A stretch of DNA of 64,000 bases from Ochromonas danica. Lineage: Eukaryota; Sar; Chrysophyceae; Chromulinales; Chromulinaceae. Positions 52,621 to 62,532 of the stretch are shown here, in pieces (position 1 is the stretch's first letter; every line of letters starts with the position of its first letter). The stretch spans positions 56,247 through 120,246 of the forward strand of contig VKHL01000088.1 in assembly GCA_015146655.1 (NCBI GenBank). Direction: 5' to 3'. The notes under the pieces are model-generated. The model worked only from the letters and a program-made list of their open reading frames with translations, had not been told where the DNA came from and searched no databases. Both the position numbers and the translations under genes were made by a program.

Positions 52621-53060
52621 TTGATATTCTGTCTTCTCTTTATCACGTACTAATTGAATTTGTAAGATTTCACTTTCTAATTCAAGAATGCGCTTTTTAG
52701 CATAATCTAATTCTTCACGTAATCCTAAAATATCTGCACTACGATCTTCAATCACGTTGATATTTACTTCTGGACCTGTAATATCAGGATTGTTGGTAGC
52801 ATTGGCATATTTCTTATTTAAATAATGCAATTGAAGTTTTAAATCAAAGTTAGAACGTTCTAAAGTAGCAATTTTTGCTTCTAATTCATTTAGATTAGAA
52901 GAATTTTTCATGGTATTAGACATCATTAGTATAGGAATGACAATTGCTTCTTTCTTGATGGAGGGAAAGGTTATCATTGTTTTTTTGACTCAACAGTCCC
53001 ATTTGACCGTTTGGTGTGTTCGTTTGGTGTTGGGTTAAAGTTGTCGTAACTTAACGCGGT
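52621..53060 (-). pseudogene. 5' fragment of the CM1 coiled-coil gene with its promoter
   Basis: Nearly identical to 49266-49700: it contains the start codon, the first 100 or so codons and the upstream GTAACTTAACG flank. Coding similarity stops abruptly at 52621, after which the frame is unrelated. Together with the intact gene at 48021-49571 it brackets the TIR element and the broken P-loop gene, as if that 2.9-kb block was inserted with a long flank duplication. Confidence 0.85.
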
Positions 53061-53305
53061 TTTGTGTTGGGTTCGATTATCGCGCGTTTGTACTATGTCT
53101 GAAATGAGAAAGATGTCTGAAAAGACAAGACGGGATGTCTAATAATTTATTTCACTGCCAATGTTAAATGAATTTATAACAATGGCCCTTACCACAGGGG
53201 CTATATAAATTTCAATAGCATAGTTTGCCACAAAACAACAAATACACCACTCTCTTTTCAATAGTTATTCAATGAACAAAATACTATACGTATGCTTACT
53301 CAACA

Positions 53306-56300
53306 TTATCCCTCTGCCCCAGACTTGTCCTCTTCGAACGGTGTAAAAGAGGTCACATGTGATGCACTATCTCGTACACTTTTCTCCAAAGGAGGTTCAT
53401 CATCTTGTACATCAATTTGTAAATCTGAAGTATATTTTAAGACATGGATGAAGCGATGTGTCCTGATTCGATGCGCTAGAAGAAAACACTCCTCATAGAT
53501 AATAGACGCTTGTTCCTTACGCCAAAGAGCTGCACCTTCCGCTCGAACAGCTGAGAAAGTGTCTCCCATCAAAGCAATCAGCAGATTGAGCATCAAAATC
53601 ATCATGATGACCAAGAAGATCACAACCAAGAAGCTGCCAAAGCTCGGGGCCACACTCCCTTCAAACATGAAGTCAGAGATATTACCCAGCATATACATGA
53701 AGCAATTAATCAATGCAAGCTTCACGGTGCCAAACGGAAGACTTGGATCAACATTGGAAATCAACCAAAATCCTTGGGCAAAGCCACAGAGGACCAAAAG
53801 CAAAACAACAAGTAAGAAGCGGATTTCATATGCTATACGTATGATCATGACCACCAATGGACCTGAATTAGAGAAAGGACGTAAGAAGTAAAGGATTTTA
53901 AACCACATTAATACGGAACAGAGTGCAAGATAGATGCGTGACGTGGGCGTCATCCTTTGCAATACTAGCATGATCAGAAGACCCGGCACTCCAGTGAGAA
54001 TCACTGCAGCATCAATCGTATTCCAAATATCTCGTGCAAAGTGAGCAAGAATGACGGTCCAATCAAACTGGGCCCCTGAGAATGAATCCCAATATAGTTT
54101 ACGTATTTGTCTGCTCTCTTCTATAGAATAATAGAAGAAGGCTAAGATCACCAAGGCAATATACCCATTCATAGCAATATCCCGACCAAGACTCTTTCCT
54201 GGTGTGTAATTAAATTGATAGGTGTAAATCACAATCATAAATGCTGCCAAAATTGCCAAATAAATGACCATGCTTCGTACATGTAATTCTCGACTAAACC
54301 GCAGCCAGAAATACTGTACAGTATAAATACCAACCGCAGAATCAAAGATGGACATATTCTGTAGCTGTTCTGAGACATCAGAATAGACGCCAAATCCATT
54401 ATAGAGATCAGATGGTTGTTTTAATGGTAACAACAAAGATGTTACAGGTTGATCAGGTGGTGGTCGACGAGAAAAGATTCTTTCCCAAATATCAATCACT
54501 CTTGCACCAAAGGAAGAAGTAACAAACTGTTGTGCCCAGACATCTTCAAATACTGCAGACCGGTCATGCGTTCCGGCAATTTCATAACGAAGAGTTTGAT
54601 GAAGTACTTTCTCTTTGACATCTCCTAATAAAGAAGGATGATTACGAACAAGTTGGATCGAGGAGATAAAGAGTAAATATTCCATAGGATATTTCTGACT
54701 TAATGGAACCAATTCTTTCAAAGTCAAAAAGAAATAACAAGCATGAAAGACATTTTGTGTTAATAAATCTTCAATATCCAAATTCAAATTCTCTGACCAA
54801 CTTAGTAAAATAGCACGGATAGAGATCAGATCACATTTGGCCAAGGCATATTCTAGAAGACTCAATGATTTCCCATCAACTTCAAAATTCTTCACGGATC
54901 GAAGACATTTGCTCAGACAGCTTCGAAACTTCAGGATGAAATCAGGTCTCTCATTTTCAATTGCCATGAAAAATAGATTCGTATTCTCCATAAACAACGA
55001 AGAGCCATATTTTTGAGCTAGACTTGTTATTAATGGCCAATCTTCTAGTGGCAGATCGGATAGAAAGGCACGATTGACAGCATCTCGTAACGGCATGAAA
55101 GGTATGGAATAGAGTGCGTCTTCCCAGATAATAGTTGTTTTATCATCACTTCCTGAGAGGAGAAGTGGATGACTATTTTTGTCTTGTGGTTGATGGACGT
55201 GTATAAAGCAAACACGATCTGTGTGTCCTACTAACCGTTGTAATGCTTCTCCACTAAACAAATCCCAAATAATCACTAAGGTATCAATACTACCTGTGAT
55301 TAGTAATGGGGAGTCATATGGATTTCTTGGCACATAGAGATCCATGGCAGTCACACTGTCTTTGTGACCTTTCAACGTGCGAATTGGATGTCCCGAACGC
55401 ATATCCCAGACAATCGCTGTGCGATCATAGCTTCCTGTGATCACATACGGTGAAGTGAGGCCTCTCTCTTCAGCTTCTTCCACTCCTAAATGAGCAAACG
55501 GATCATAGATGGACAAGAGGAAGACATAATCGACATGACCAATCAGAGTGCGAAGACATCTTAAAGTTCGCAAATCCCAAATCTTCGCCGTCAAGTCATA
55601 AGATCCACTAATTAACAACGGTGTATCACTATCAATCTGAGGATGATAGACTGCTAAAGCTCTCACGAAGGCACCATGAGCATGTAGAATAGCATAATCG
55701 GATGTTGTGACATCGCCTGTTTTATCCAGATCCCAAAATCGGATATGAGTATCAAGACTACCCGTGATAACTAACGTCTTTGATAACTCCTTTCGATTCC
55801 CTATGCTGTCGGGATGACATTTCTCAGGGCTATAGATAGCCAATGCAAACACCACTTTCTCGTGCTGCTTTAACGTACTGTGTAGTGAATGAGTGGATGC
55901 ATTCCATACTTTCGCTGTGGCATCATTGGAACAGGTTACAAAATAAGAAGGTTGTGCAATATCTTTGGGAACATGCATCACCAAGAAATTTAATCGATCA
56001 CCATGACCTTCCACTTTTTCCATCACAGATCCACTTTTCAAATCGAAGACGGTGGACACTTTCAGAACATCACCAATAATGACTTTCGAGCAATTAGTCT
56101 TCGTGACTGCATCTCCTGGACGAGGTTCGTACACACCAATCCCTGTCACAGGACCAGTAGTAAGATGACGAATACGATTGCTACGAGTTAAATCCCACAC
56201 GGTAGCTCTCTTATCACTCCCTCCCGTGATAATCACCAAGCCAAAAGGGGAATTGAATACTGACAGAGATAGTATCTTGGCATGATGGTTCAGAGTACGT

Positions 56301-57492
56301 ATTCTTTCTCCTGTTATCATATCCCAAATCATCACTAGCTGGTCATCGCCTGCAGTAATGATGCTGGGTGGACTGAAATCATCTTCTCCAGGAACTACAC
56401 GAACAGCATTCACTCGACTACTGTGACCTGCTAACAGATGAATTTGTTCACGAGTGTTGAAGTCCCAAACTATCGCAGTCTTATCGAGACTACCCGTCAC
56501 AAGAACTGGATAAGTTCTCCATTCGGAGGAGTCCACACAGGATCTACCGTCACCATACATGGCAATATCTCGATCACGCAAAGCCACGTTGTGAGCCCAA
56601 ATCGTAGTTACACTCTTCTTATGGCCAGTGAGTTTCTCTGGTTGAGGCTCCACTATTCGATAGCTCCTCGCTTGATCTTCCTCTGAGACCTGCAAGTTAG
56701 TCAGTGGCCAGAAGAGTACCGTTTTATCCCATGAGGCGGTAATGAAGATTATATCCTCCAGTCTAGGACCCGTGATATGCATTGTTAAGGACAACAGTAG
56801 GTCTGTATGATAAGCATTACTAAACCGATAGAGACAGTTCCCGTTCCCTAACTCCCAAATACTACAACTTCGATCATGTGAACCCAATGCTACCACCGCT
56901 TTCTCATGATCAATGAGAATAGCGGAGGAAATGGGCTTCGTGTGAATAGCTCGATCTCGATTGAGTTGCCAAACAATAGAACCATCCGTTGCTCTCCATA
57001 TAAACGCCGTGCAATCATCACTACACGTCACCACGATCGACCCCTTCGATTCAAAGGTATGCGCGTGAACAGCATTAAGTTTCATGGGGACACCATAACT
57101 ATCGTTTGCTTTATTACAATGAACAAACGTTTTCAGATAAGCACCAGAATAAAGGTCCCACAACTTAGCGGTACCATCCATACTAGCAGTAACGATGATG
57201 GGATGAGGTTGAATGTCATCTGGTTTCCTTAATAGAGCGATAGAGATGATATCTTTGTTATGCTCATTGCCTGGACTGCAAAGAGGACGTTGATAACGAC
57301 GAAGATAGCCATTACTTCCAGCTAGTCCCCAACACGATAAATCATCAGGTCTCAGTCAGTCGTCATGAAAGACATAGGAATTTACTTACCATCACTTCTT
57401 GGTAAGATACCAAGAAAAGTCGACGAAGAAGCGGAGGAATCTTGTGAAGACTTCTGTGTTGCTTGGACTTCAACAAATTTGTTCCCGGGCAT
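53306..57492 (-). CDS. WD40 double propeller - TRPV-like ion channel, copy 2, 2 exons
   Basis: Direct tandem duplicate of 43263-47458. Exons inferred at 57390-57492 and 53306-57321 (103+4016 nt, 1372 residues), with the same 68-bp intron and start MPGNKFVEVQ. Both propellers, linker, six membrane segments and the pore region are intact and mostly identical to copy 1. Differences cluster: the N-terminal Ser-rich segment, a few residues in early blades (SSEWRTYPV against YSGERTYPV), the pre-membrane linker (WAQQFVTSSFGARV against WKHLIVIPTVSARV), the S1-S2 loop (TPGKSLGRDIAMNG against TPGESRSGDIAMNC) and the last residues (KSGAEG against KSGIKA). Both copies look functional. Antisense open frames here are only shadows repeated by the duplication. 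Confidence 0.88.
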
Positions 57493-58217
57493 GTTTTTTT
57501 TGTTTTTTGGCGACTGATAGGGATGTGTTCTTTTGCCTCCACAAAAGCAATCCATTGTGTTCTTCTTGACTTCAACAGATCAGTTGTTATCAATGCGCAA
57601 TTGGGGTAGACCCTCTGGGAACTTCGGAGCGCTCAACTGCTTTTTCCACAACTGGACTCTGCTCTCTCTGTGGACTGCTTTGGAATCAAAGTGTTGTTTT
57701 GTTTGTGCAACGGTTCCTGTCTTAAGTTAACGAGCGTTTTGTTTCCTTTTTGAGGCAAGTGGATTCCATGGAACTTCTGCGGAATTGGATTCTTCTGGAT
57801 TGTATGGATGAAAAGATGTCTCTCATTCAAATGAATGAATTAACTGCCAGAATAACTACTGTTGTGCTCGGAATTTCCTGATAAGAATCGAATCAATTAA
57901 GATGCATAAATCCATATAGCAGGGAGAAGGGTGGCTACTAAGATCGGCGAGCCTACGCAGGAAAATAGTTCTAACGCCAAGTCGAAGTCCTCGCCATGTT
58001 AAAGATGGACTGTTTCCCTACCTTTTAGAGGATTGACTTGTGGTAATGTCTCAACATTCTTCCACAACCAACGCCACCACGAGCTTCCACTAGAAGAATA
58101 CTGCTAGAACCACCCATCACATTAACCAAAATTACTGGAATATGAGTGTAATCTTATTACAAATATCAGCAATACATATGGAACTATGCTCACTTAGCAA
58201 ATTCAAATCGATATGTT
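57493..58217. other. Spacer upstream of channel copy 2, with promoter-like motifs
   Basis: About 725 bp. The first 110 bp resemble the flank upstream of channel copy 1. CTTAAGTTAAC lies at 57721-57731 and TTCCATGGAA at 57764-57773. No gene supported. Confidence 0.55.
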
Positions 58218-61115
58218 CTAATCTTCTCCATTCAAATCCATTTGTAAAAGCTGTAACGCGAGCAGTCGTTCTTCCAAATTACCTAGTTCAATCGGAACTC
58301 CGCTGTAGCTATTATTTTCGTGGCAATGCGCCAAGAGAGCTGCCCAATTAGGATCGCTTCTCAAGAAGAATGGATTGCCCACCACAATCAAAAGAGCTTT
58401 CGCTCGTGTGATTGCAACATTGAAGCGTTTGGGGTTATTGAGGAAACCAATGTCATGCCTTCTATCAAACTCCACATATTCGGTGCTCGATCTCACAGTG
58501 GAGATAATGATCACTCTTCGCTCTTGGCCCTGGAATTGTTCGCAACTGCCCACAGTGATGTCGTTTTCATGAATAAACTCGAGTGCCCGGCGGATTTTCT
58601 TGACCTGCTTATTATAAGGCGAAATTACTCCAATTTCTTGCCCTCTTACGCCAAAGTGTATGAGGCTTTGAATATGATCGATAACTTGTTCCACTTCTGT
58701 AGTATTGAACCAAGAGGGGCTATTAAGCTCACGTTCATGTTCGCCTTGGCATCCGTGGAATAATACAGGGAAGTGATTGTTGGGGAGCGCTTCCCAATTC
58801 AACAGAGAATTAACGACCGCTTCTGGAGCTGAGGGGATCAAGCTATTATTATAGAACAGTCCATTAGGCACTGCAATGATCGCTGGATGACAACGATAAC
58901 AATTCACCAGTTGCACGATATAGCGGGAATCATATCCTTGCGTGTCCTGAAATCTGTCTTCGTAATGGCGATAGAGGGCGATCTCTCCTGTATAACGATC
59001 TAATATGGATTGCTGCAGGCCGCCTTCCTTGGCTGTTGCTGAAACTATGACCGGACCAAGCTGTTTGGGATCACCTGCCAATATGATGCGAGCACTTGGA
59101 GATAAATTGATGAAGCTGGAGATGACCTCTGGTTCCAAAGAATGACCACACTCATCAATAAAGACAAAATCAAAATGATTTTCAGGCATCCCGAAATGAT
59201 ATAGTTTGCTCGCCATACTGCAAGTACTGACTATAATCTGATAATTATTCAACTCATCCATGATGGGGCAAATGAAGTGTTGGTGATTATCTTGACGACA
59301 ATAGTTTAATAAATGGCCTTCAATCTCAGAAGAGTTGCGCTGATATGACATGAGACGAAACATTAACTCGTTAGAGATCCCACCAGCAATTGAAAGACGA
59401 CTAAGGAGAACATCGGCGGCAGCATTGCTAGGAGCCTCCACCAATAACTTTTTCTTGGGAAACTTCTTCGCCACTTGCAAAATAGCCTCAACCATAGTGG
59501 ACGTTTTTCCAGTACCAGGAGGACCAAAAATGACAAATGGTGGTACTTGAGCGCCTGGATTTAACTCTGCTCTCTCGATTACTCTTCTAACTGCCATTAT
59601 TTGATGGCCATTCAGATTATTGTTGGAAACTTGACCGTTTGGCACATTGTGTTGTAAATCAGTTGATTCAGATGGAAAGAGTATGTTATCCATAGCAGGA
59701 GAGTTGTTGTTCCGCAATAAACTGAGAGTATTATGCATGATATTTAGTGGTAGTCGATTCAAAGAAAACTCAACATCAAACTTCATGTTTGGCTTGTATA
59801 TTTCCAATAGCTTGCGAGGAACATTCAAGCAGCACTCTTGTTGACGTACAATCCATACCTTTCCAACATATTTTGTGTTATCGTCTACACCATGGCGATA
59901 AAGTGTGACACTATCGCCAATGAGCACTGAGGGACGCTTCTCAGCCAATCCTGGGACAGTCAGCACTAAGAGCGAGCCTTCCCTTCCTAATGAAACATTT
60001 TCCATGGCATAGTTCGCAAGGTCTCTCTCCATTGCGCGCTCTTCATCGTACAGCAAATTGTTGAAAAGTTGAGCGTAAGATCTCTTTCTCACCGTTGCAT
60101 TCTGGAAGTTCTCACGATCAGACAGATATTGAATTTGAATCCTTCCCTCACTCAAATCGGTATTAAACTGTTTGGGGATAAAGTAATCAGGAAGTCGTCG
60201 AACGAATCGTGGCGAACTGGATCCCGGTTTGGCACCATGAAGGCTTTTTCCAGGCCTTCGATTACGTGATCGTCTAGCAGGTCGTTGGTAAGCTCCTTGA
60301 GAGCTAATAGCTTCTGCAATGGCCTCATTGAGAATAGTTCTTTGTCGCACAGCACGACCGATAGTAAACCCGGAGAAAGTAAAAATTAGAGTATCGGCGT
60401 GAACACCCAAGGCAGCTGATTCATAGGACACAAATGCTTGCACCTCCTGGCCTGGATTAATGGACACGGGAAAGTTAAGATCGATGCTATAACTTGCAGT
60501 ATTATTAGCGAAGCGGCATCTAGATATCGACCTTGTTCTATTCCCATTATTGCGAATGGTCACTTCCCCTCTTAACGGTGGAACGCGACCAAGCTCAATG
60601 AAGGGAGCATTGAAGTTAACCTCGCTAATGACAATGCCGCCTTTATCTTTTTTAAGTTCCTTAATAATATCTTCAATTTGCTCCTCACCGGCGAACGTGA
60701 AGTAGAGAAATTGATCCCGGCCAGTGTGAACAAAGCCATTTTCCCTCATGGCTTCAATAGTTCGATGAAAATTTGAGCGAAGTCCAGATTCGCGCATCCA
60801 TGCTGTAAAGAGGGCCGTAACTTCATCATTGGACAAGCCACCTGTAATATTGCATCTTTGCAAATATTCATTGAACTGAGGGGCGGCGTCTTCAGGTGAG
60901 ATTGGACAACCTTCCACATTATCTGCTCTCAGCAATAATCTCTGTCCGTCCACTTGAAAGCGAGCATCTGATCCTGGAATAGCTGCCCATTGTGGAACAT
61001 TATTAAAATTACGACGACGGACTCGTTTCCCAATTTCCGCGAAGGTCAAGCCACGAGGATCAACAGATGACAACACTTGAAATACTTGGTCAAAAAAATC
61101 TTGTCTTCCGCTCAT
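58218..61115 (-). CDS. MOV10/SDE3-like SF1 RNA helicase with extra N-terminal module
   Basis: Upf1-like superfamily 1 helicase, 965 residues. Start 61115 (MSGRQDFFDQVF) is supported because the sister gene at 63885 starts the same way; an in-frame Met at 61346 would add 77 unlikely residues. Residues about 1-65 and 85-155 look like two small helical (winged-helix type) units, followed by an Ig-like beta domain at about 165-270, as MOV10 has before its helicase. Helicase motifs: GPPGTGKTSTM (I), FIDECGHSLEPE (II), ILAGDPKQLGPV (III), YRCHPAI (IV region), EQFQGQERRVIIIS (V), NVAITRAKALLIVVGNP (VI). MOV10/SDE3 proteins act in RNA silencing and control of mobile elements. Motif II is DECG rather than the usual DEAG. 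No intron. Confidence 0.88.
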   Translation of the reverse strand: MSGRQDFFDQVFQVLSSVDPRGLTFAEIGKRVRRRNFNNVPQWAAIPGSDARFQVDGQRLLLRADNVEGCPISPEDAAPQFNEYLQRCNITGGLSNDEVTALFTAWMRESGLRSNFHRTIEAMRENGFVHTGRDQFLYFTFAGEEQIEDIIKELKKDKGGIVISEVNFNAPFIELGRVPPLRGEVTIRNNGNRTRSISRCRFANNTASYSIDLNFPVSINPGQEVQAFVSYESAALGVHADTLIFTFSGFTIGRAVRQRTILNEAIAEAISSQGAYQRPARRSRNRRPGKSLHGAKPGSSSPRFVRRLPDYFIPKQFNTDLSEGRIQIQYLSDRENFQNATVRKRSYAQLFNNLLYDEERAMERDLANYAMENVSLGREGSLLVLTVPGLAEKRPSVLIGDSVTLYRHGVDDNTKYVGKVWIVRQQECCLNVPRKLLEIYKPNMKFDVEFSLNRLPLNIMHNTLSLLRNNNSPAMDNILFPSESTDLQHNVPNGQVSNNNLNGHQIMAVRRVIERAELNPGAQVPPFVIFGPPGTGKTSTMVEAILQVAKKFPKKKLLVEAPSNAAADVLLSRLSIAGGISNELMFRLMSYQRNSSEIEGHLLNYCRQDNHQHFICPIMDELNNYQIIVSTCSMASKLYHFGMPENHFDFVFIDECGHSLEPEVISSFINLSPSARIILAGDPKQLGPVIVSATAKEGGLQQSILDRYTGEIALYRHYEDRFQDTQGYDSRYIVQLVNCYRCHPAIIAVPNGLFYNNSLIPSAPEAVVNSLLNWEALPNNHFPVLFHGCQGEHERELNSPSWFNTTEVEQVIDHIQSLIHFGVRGQEIGVISPYNKQVKKIRRALEFIHENDITVGSCEQFQGQERRVIIISTVRSSTEYVEFDRRHDIGFLNNPKRFNVAITRAKALLIVVGNPFFLRSDPNWAALLAHCHENNSYSGVPIELGNLEERLLALQLLQMDLNGED

Positions 61116-61215
61116 TTTATTCTTCTCTTCTTCTTCTTCTTTTTCTTCTCTTTTGTTAAGGTAACCTACTAAGCAATCAGAGATAATATAGTGGATATAA
61201 TATCTCAGGTCTTTT
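61116..61215 (-). promoter_or_regulatory. Upstream region shared by the helicase and the UAS fusion gene
   Basis: About 90 bp directly upstream of the helicase start (CT-rich tract, then TGTTAAGGTAACCTACTAAG and a following AGTGGATATAATATCTC block) are repeated almost exactly at 63886-64000 before the sister gene. The duplication therefore carried the promoter with it. GTTAAGGTAAC resembles the AAGTTAAC family. Confidence 0.6.
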
Positions 61216-61858
61216 GATTGATTGTGATGGTTGTCTCTTTTCTTTGTCTCTGCTGTTGTCTCTGTTGTCTGTCTGTCTGTCTGGCCTGCTTTTTGAGAGA
61301 ACACACCCCACCACTCCTTCACCACGCAGACAATCACCCCAGCCACACGTTTTTCATTTCCGTTTTTCTTCCTTTTTTAGTTTCCGGTGGAAAAACGAAC
61401 ACCAAAAGTCTGTTTTTAGCATGGTCTTCAATGTTCCATCATTAATCATTGACATCAATGGAATTGGGACATCATTGAATGAATGTCCGAAGTGAAGAAG
61501 TAAGAGCCTGTACTACTTTGTGTGAGATTCATTGGAATTTCACAGGAACATATTATCGAAGACGTGGTGGTTATAATAATTAGTTTGGTTGTTTTAGACT
61601 ATAATAACGATGAAATGGTTTGATGGTGTCCCTTTGCAACAGTCAATATTATCATTTGTTTTCTTCTACATAGACGATCATTATTAAAATAATGCCTTCT
61701 TCTTCGATTCATTTCGAAACGAGATTGCTTTGAACGAAGAATGAAGTAAACGCATGGTAATTGAGTATTTCTCTGAGGGAGATTTCTTCCTTTTGTTTTC
61801 CAATAATATCAAGTGATGAATCGACTCGATCTAATATTAGATCTGAATGATGGAAGCT
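61216..61858. other. Spacer without supported gene
   Basis: About 640 bp between the helicase 5' region and the transposon-like fragment. TCTG-rich repeats at 61250-61280; otherwise nothing recognised. Confidence 0.5.
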
Positions 61859-62269
61859 CTACTTTCCTCCTCTTTTCTCTCGTCCAAGATACTTTTCTGT
61901 AGTTTGTACCCTTTTCCGACCTTTAATGTTTTCCATCTCCATATCGACATACGGGATGACCAACATACTACTTCTATTACTATCACGATCTAACATACTA
62001 TTACCCCTGCCTTTATTGTTATATCGCCTTCTTTGTTCATCAATTTCGTGATGGACATTTTCCATCTGCTGCTCCACTATGGTCCCAAAAGTCCTAATTG
62101 GTACAATTCCATGTGCTTCCAGGAGATGAAACTTGGCAGTTATATGCTCCTTTTGAAAGTAATATTTCCATTGCGTGCAGAAGGCATTCGCTAAGATCTC
62201 CATTGTGTCTATTTCATCGACTGAATCTTGAACGCCTAAACGTAAACCTGTCCGTTTGAATCCTACCAA
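61859..62269 (-). mobile_element. Probable transposon-encoded protein fragment
   Basis: 136-residue frame with HITAKFHLLEAHGIVPIRTF, then TIVEQQMENVHHEIDEQRRR. The combination T-K-x-H-x-L-x-x-H, then EQ, then E-x-x-H-H is typical of the C-terminal part of proteins repeated many times in genomes with cut-and-paste elements (pattern KLHxLExH...GxxxEQxxExxH). An N-terminal catalytic part is absent here; an upstream exon may exist, since GTAG precedes the frame near 62268. It lies between the helicase and its duplicated partial copy. Identification is tentative; a simple hypothetical gene is possible. Confidence 0.4.
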
Positions 62270-62532
62270 AAGAAGATACTATCAATAATAGCGTTCACTC
62301 GTTCTTTCTAACTTTTCTGAATGCTTGAGTTTAAAATTACATCACTTCATCGTAGCCACATTATTTCTGAGTATTATTGGGAGAACAGTCTCTGGTCCGT
62401 GGGATTCAGTGGAAACATTTGGGAAGCAGGACAAGGAAGGGGATTACAATATGTGCCAATCTTCCACTTTCTTATGCCTCTGAGCAGCTACCATTGCCAC
62501 CAGCAGCAACGTGATGATTTTCGCCAAAAGAG

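Noticed and set aside
53559-53891. Antisense frames conserved in both channel copies (43516-43848 and 53559-53891)
   Set aside because: Their conservation follows from the recent duplication of the sense gene; they lack any family features.
61116-61346. 77-residue N-terminal extension of the helicase
   Set aside because: The sister gene begins at the equivalent of 61115, and the extension encodes the CT-rich promoter tract as Lys/Glu runs.
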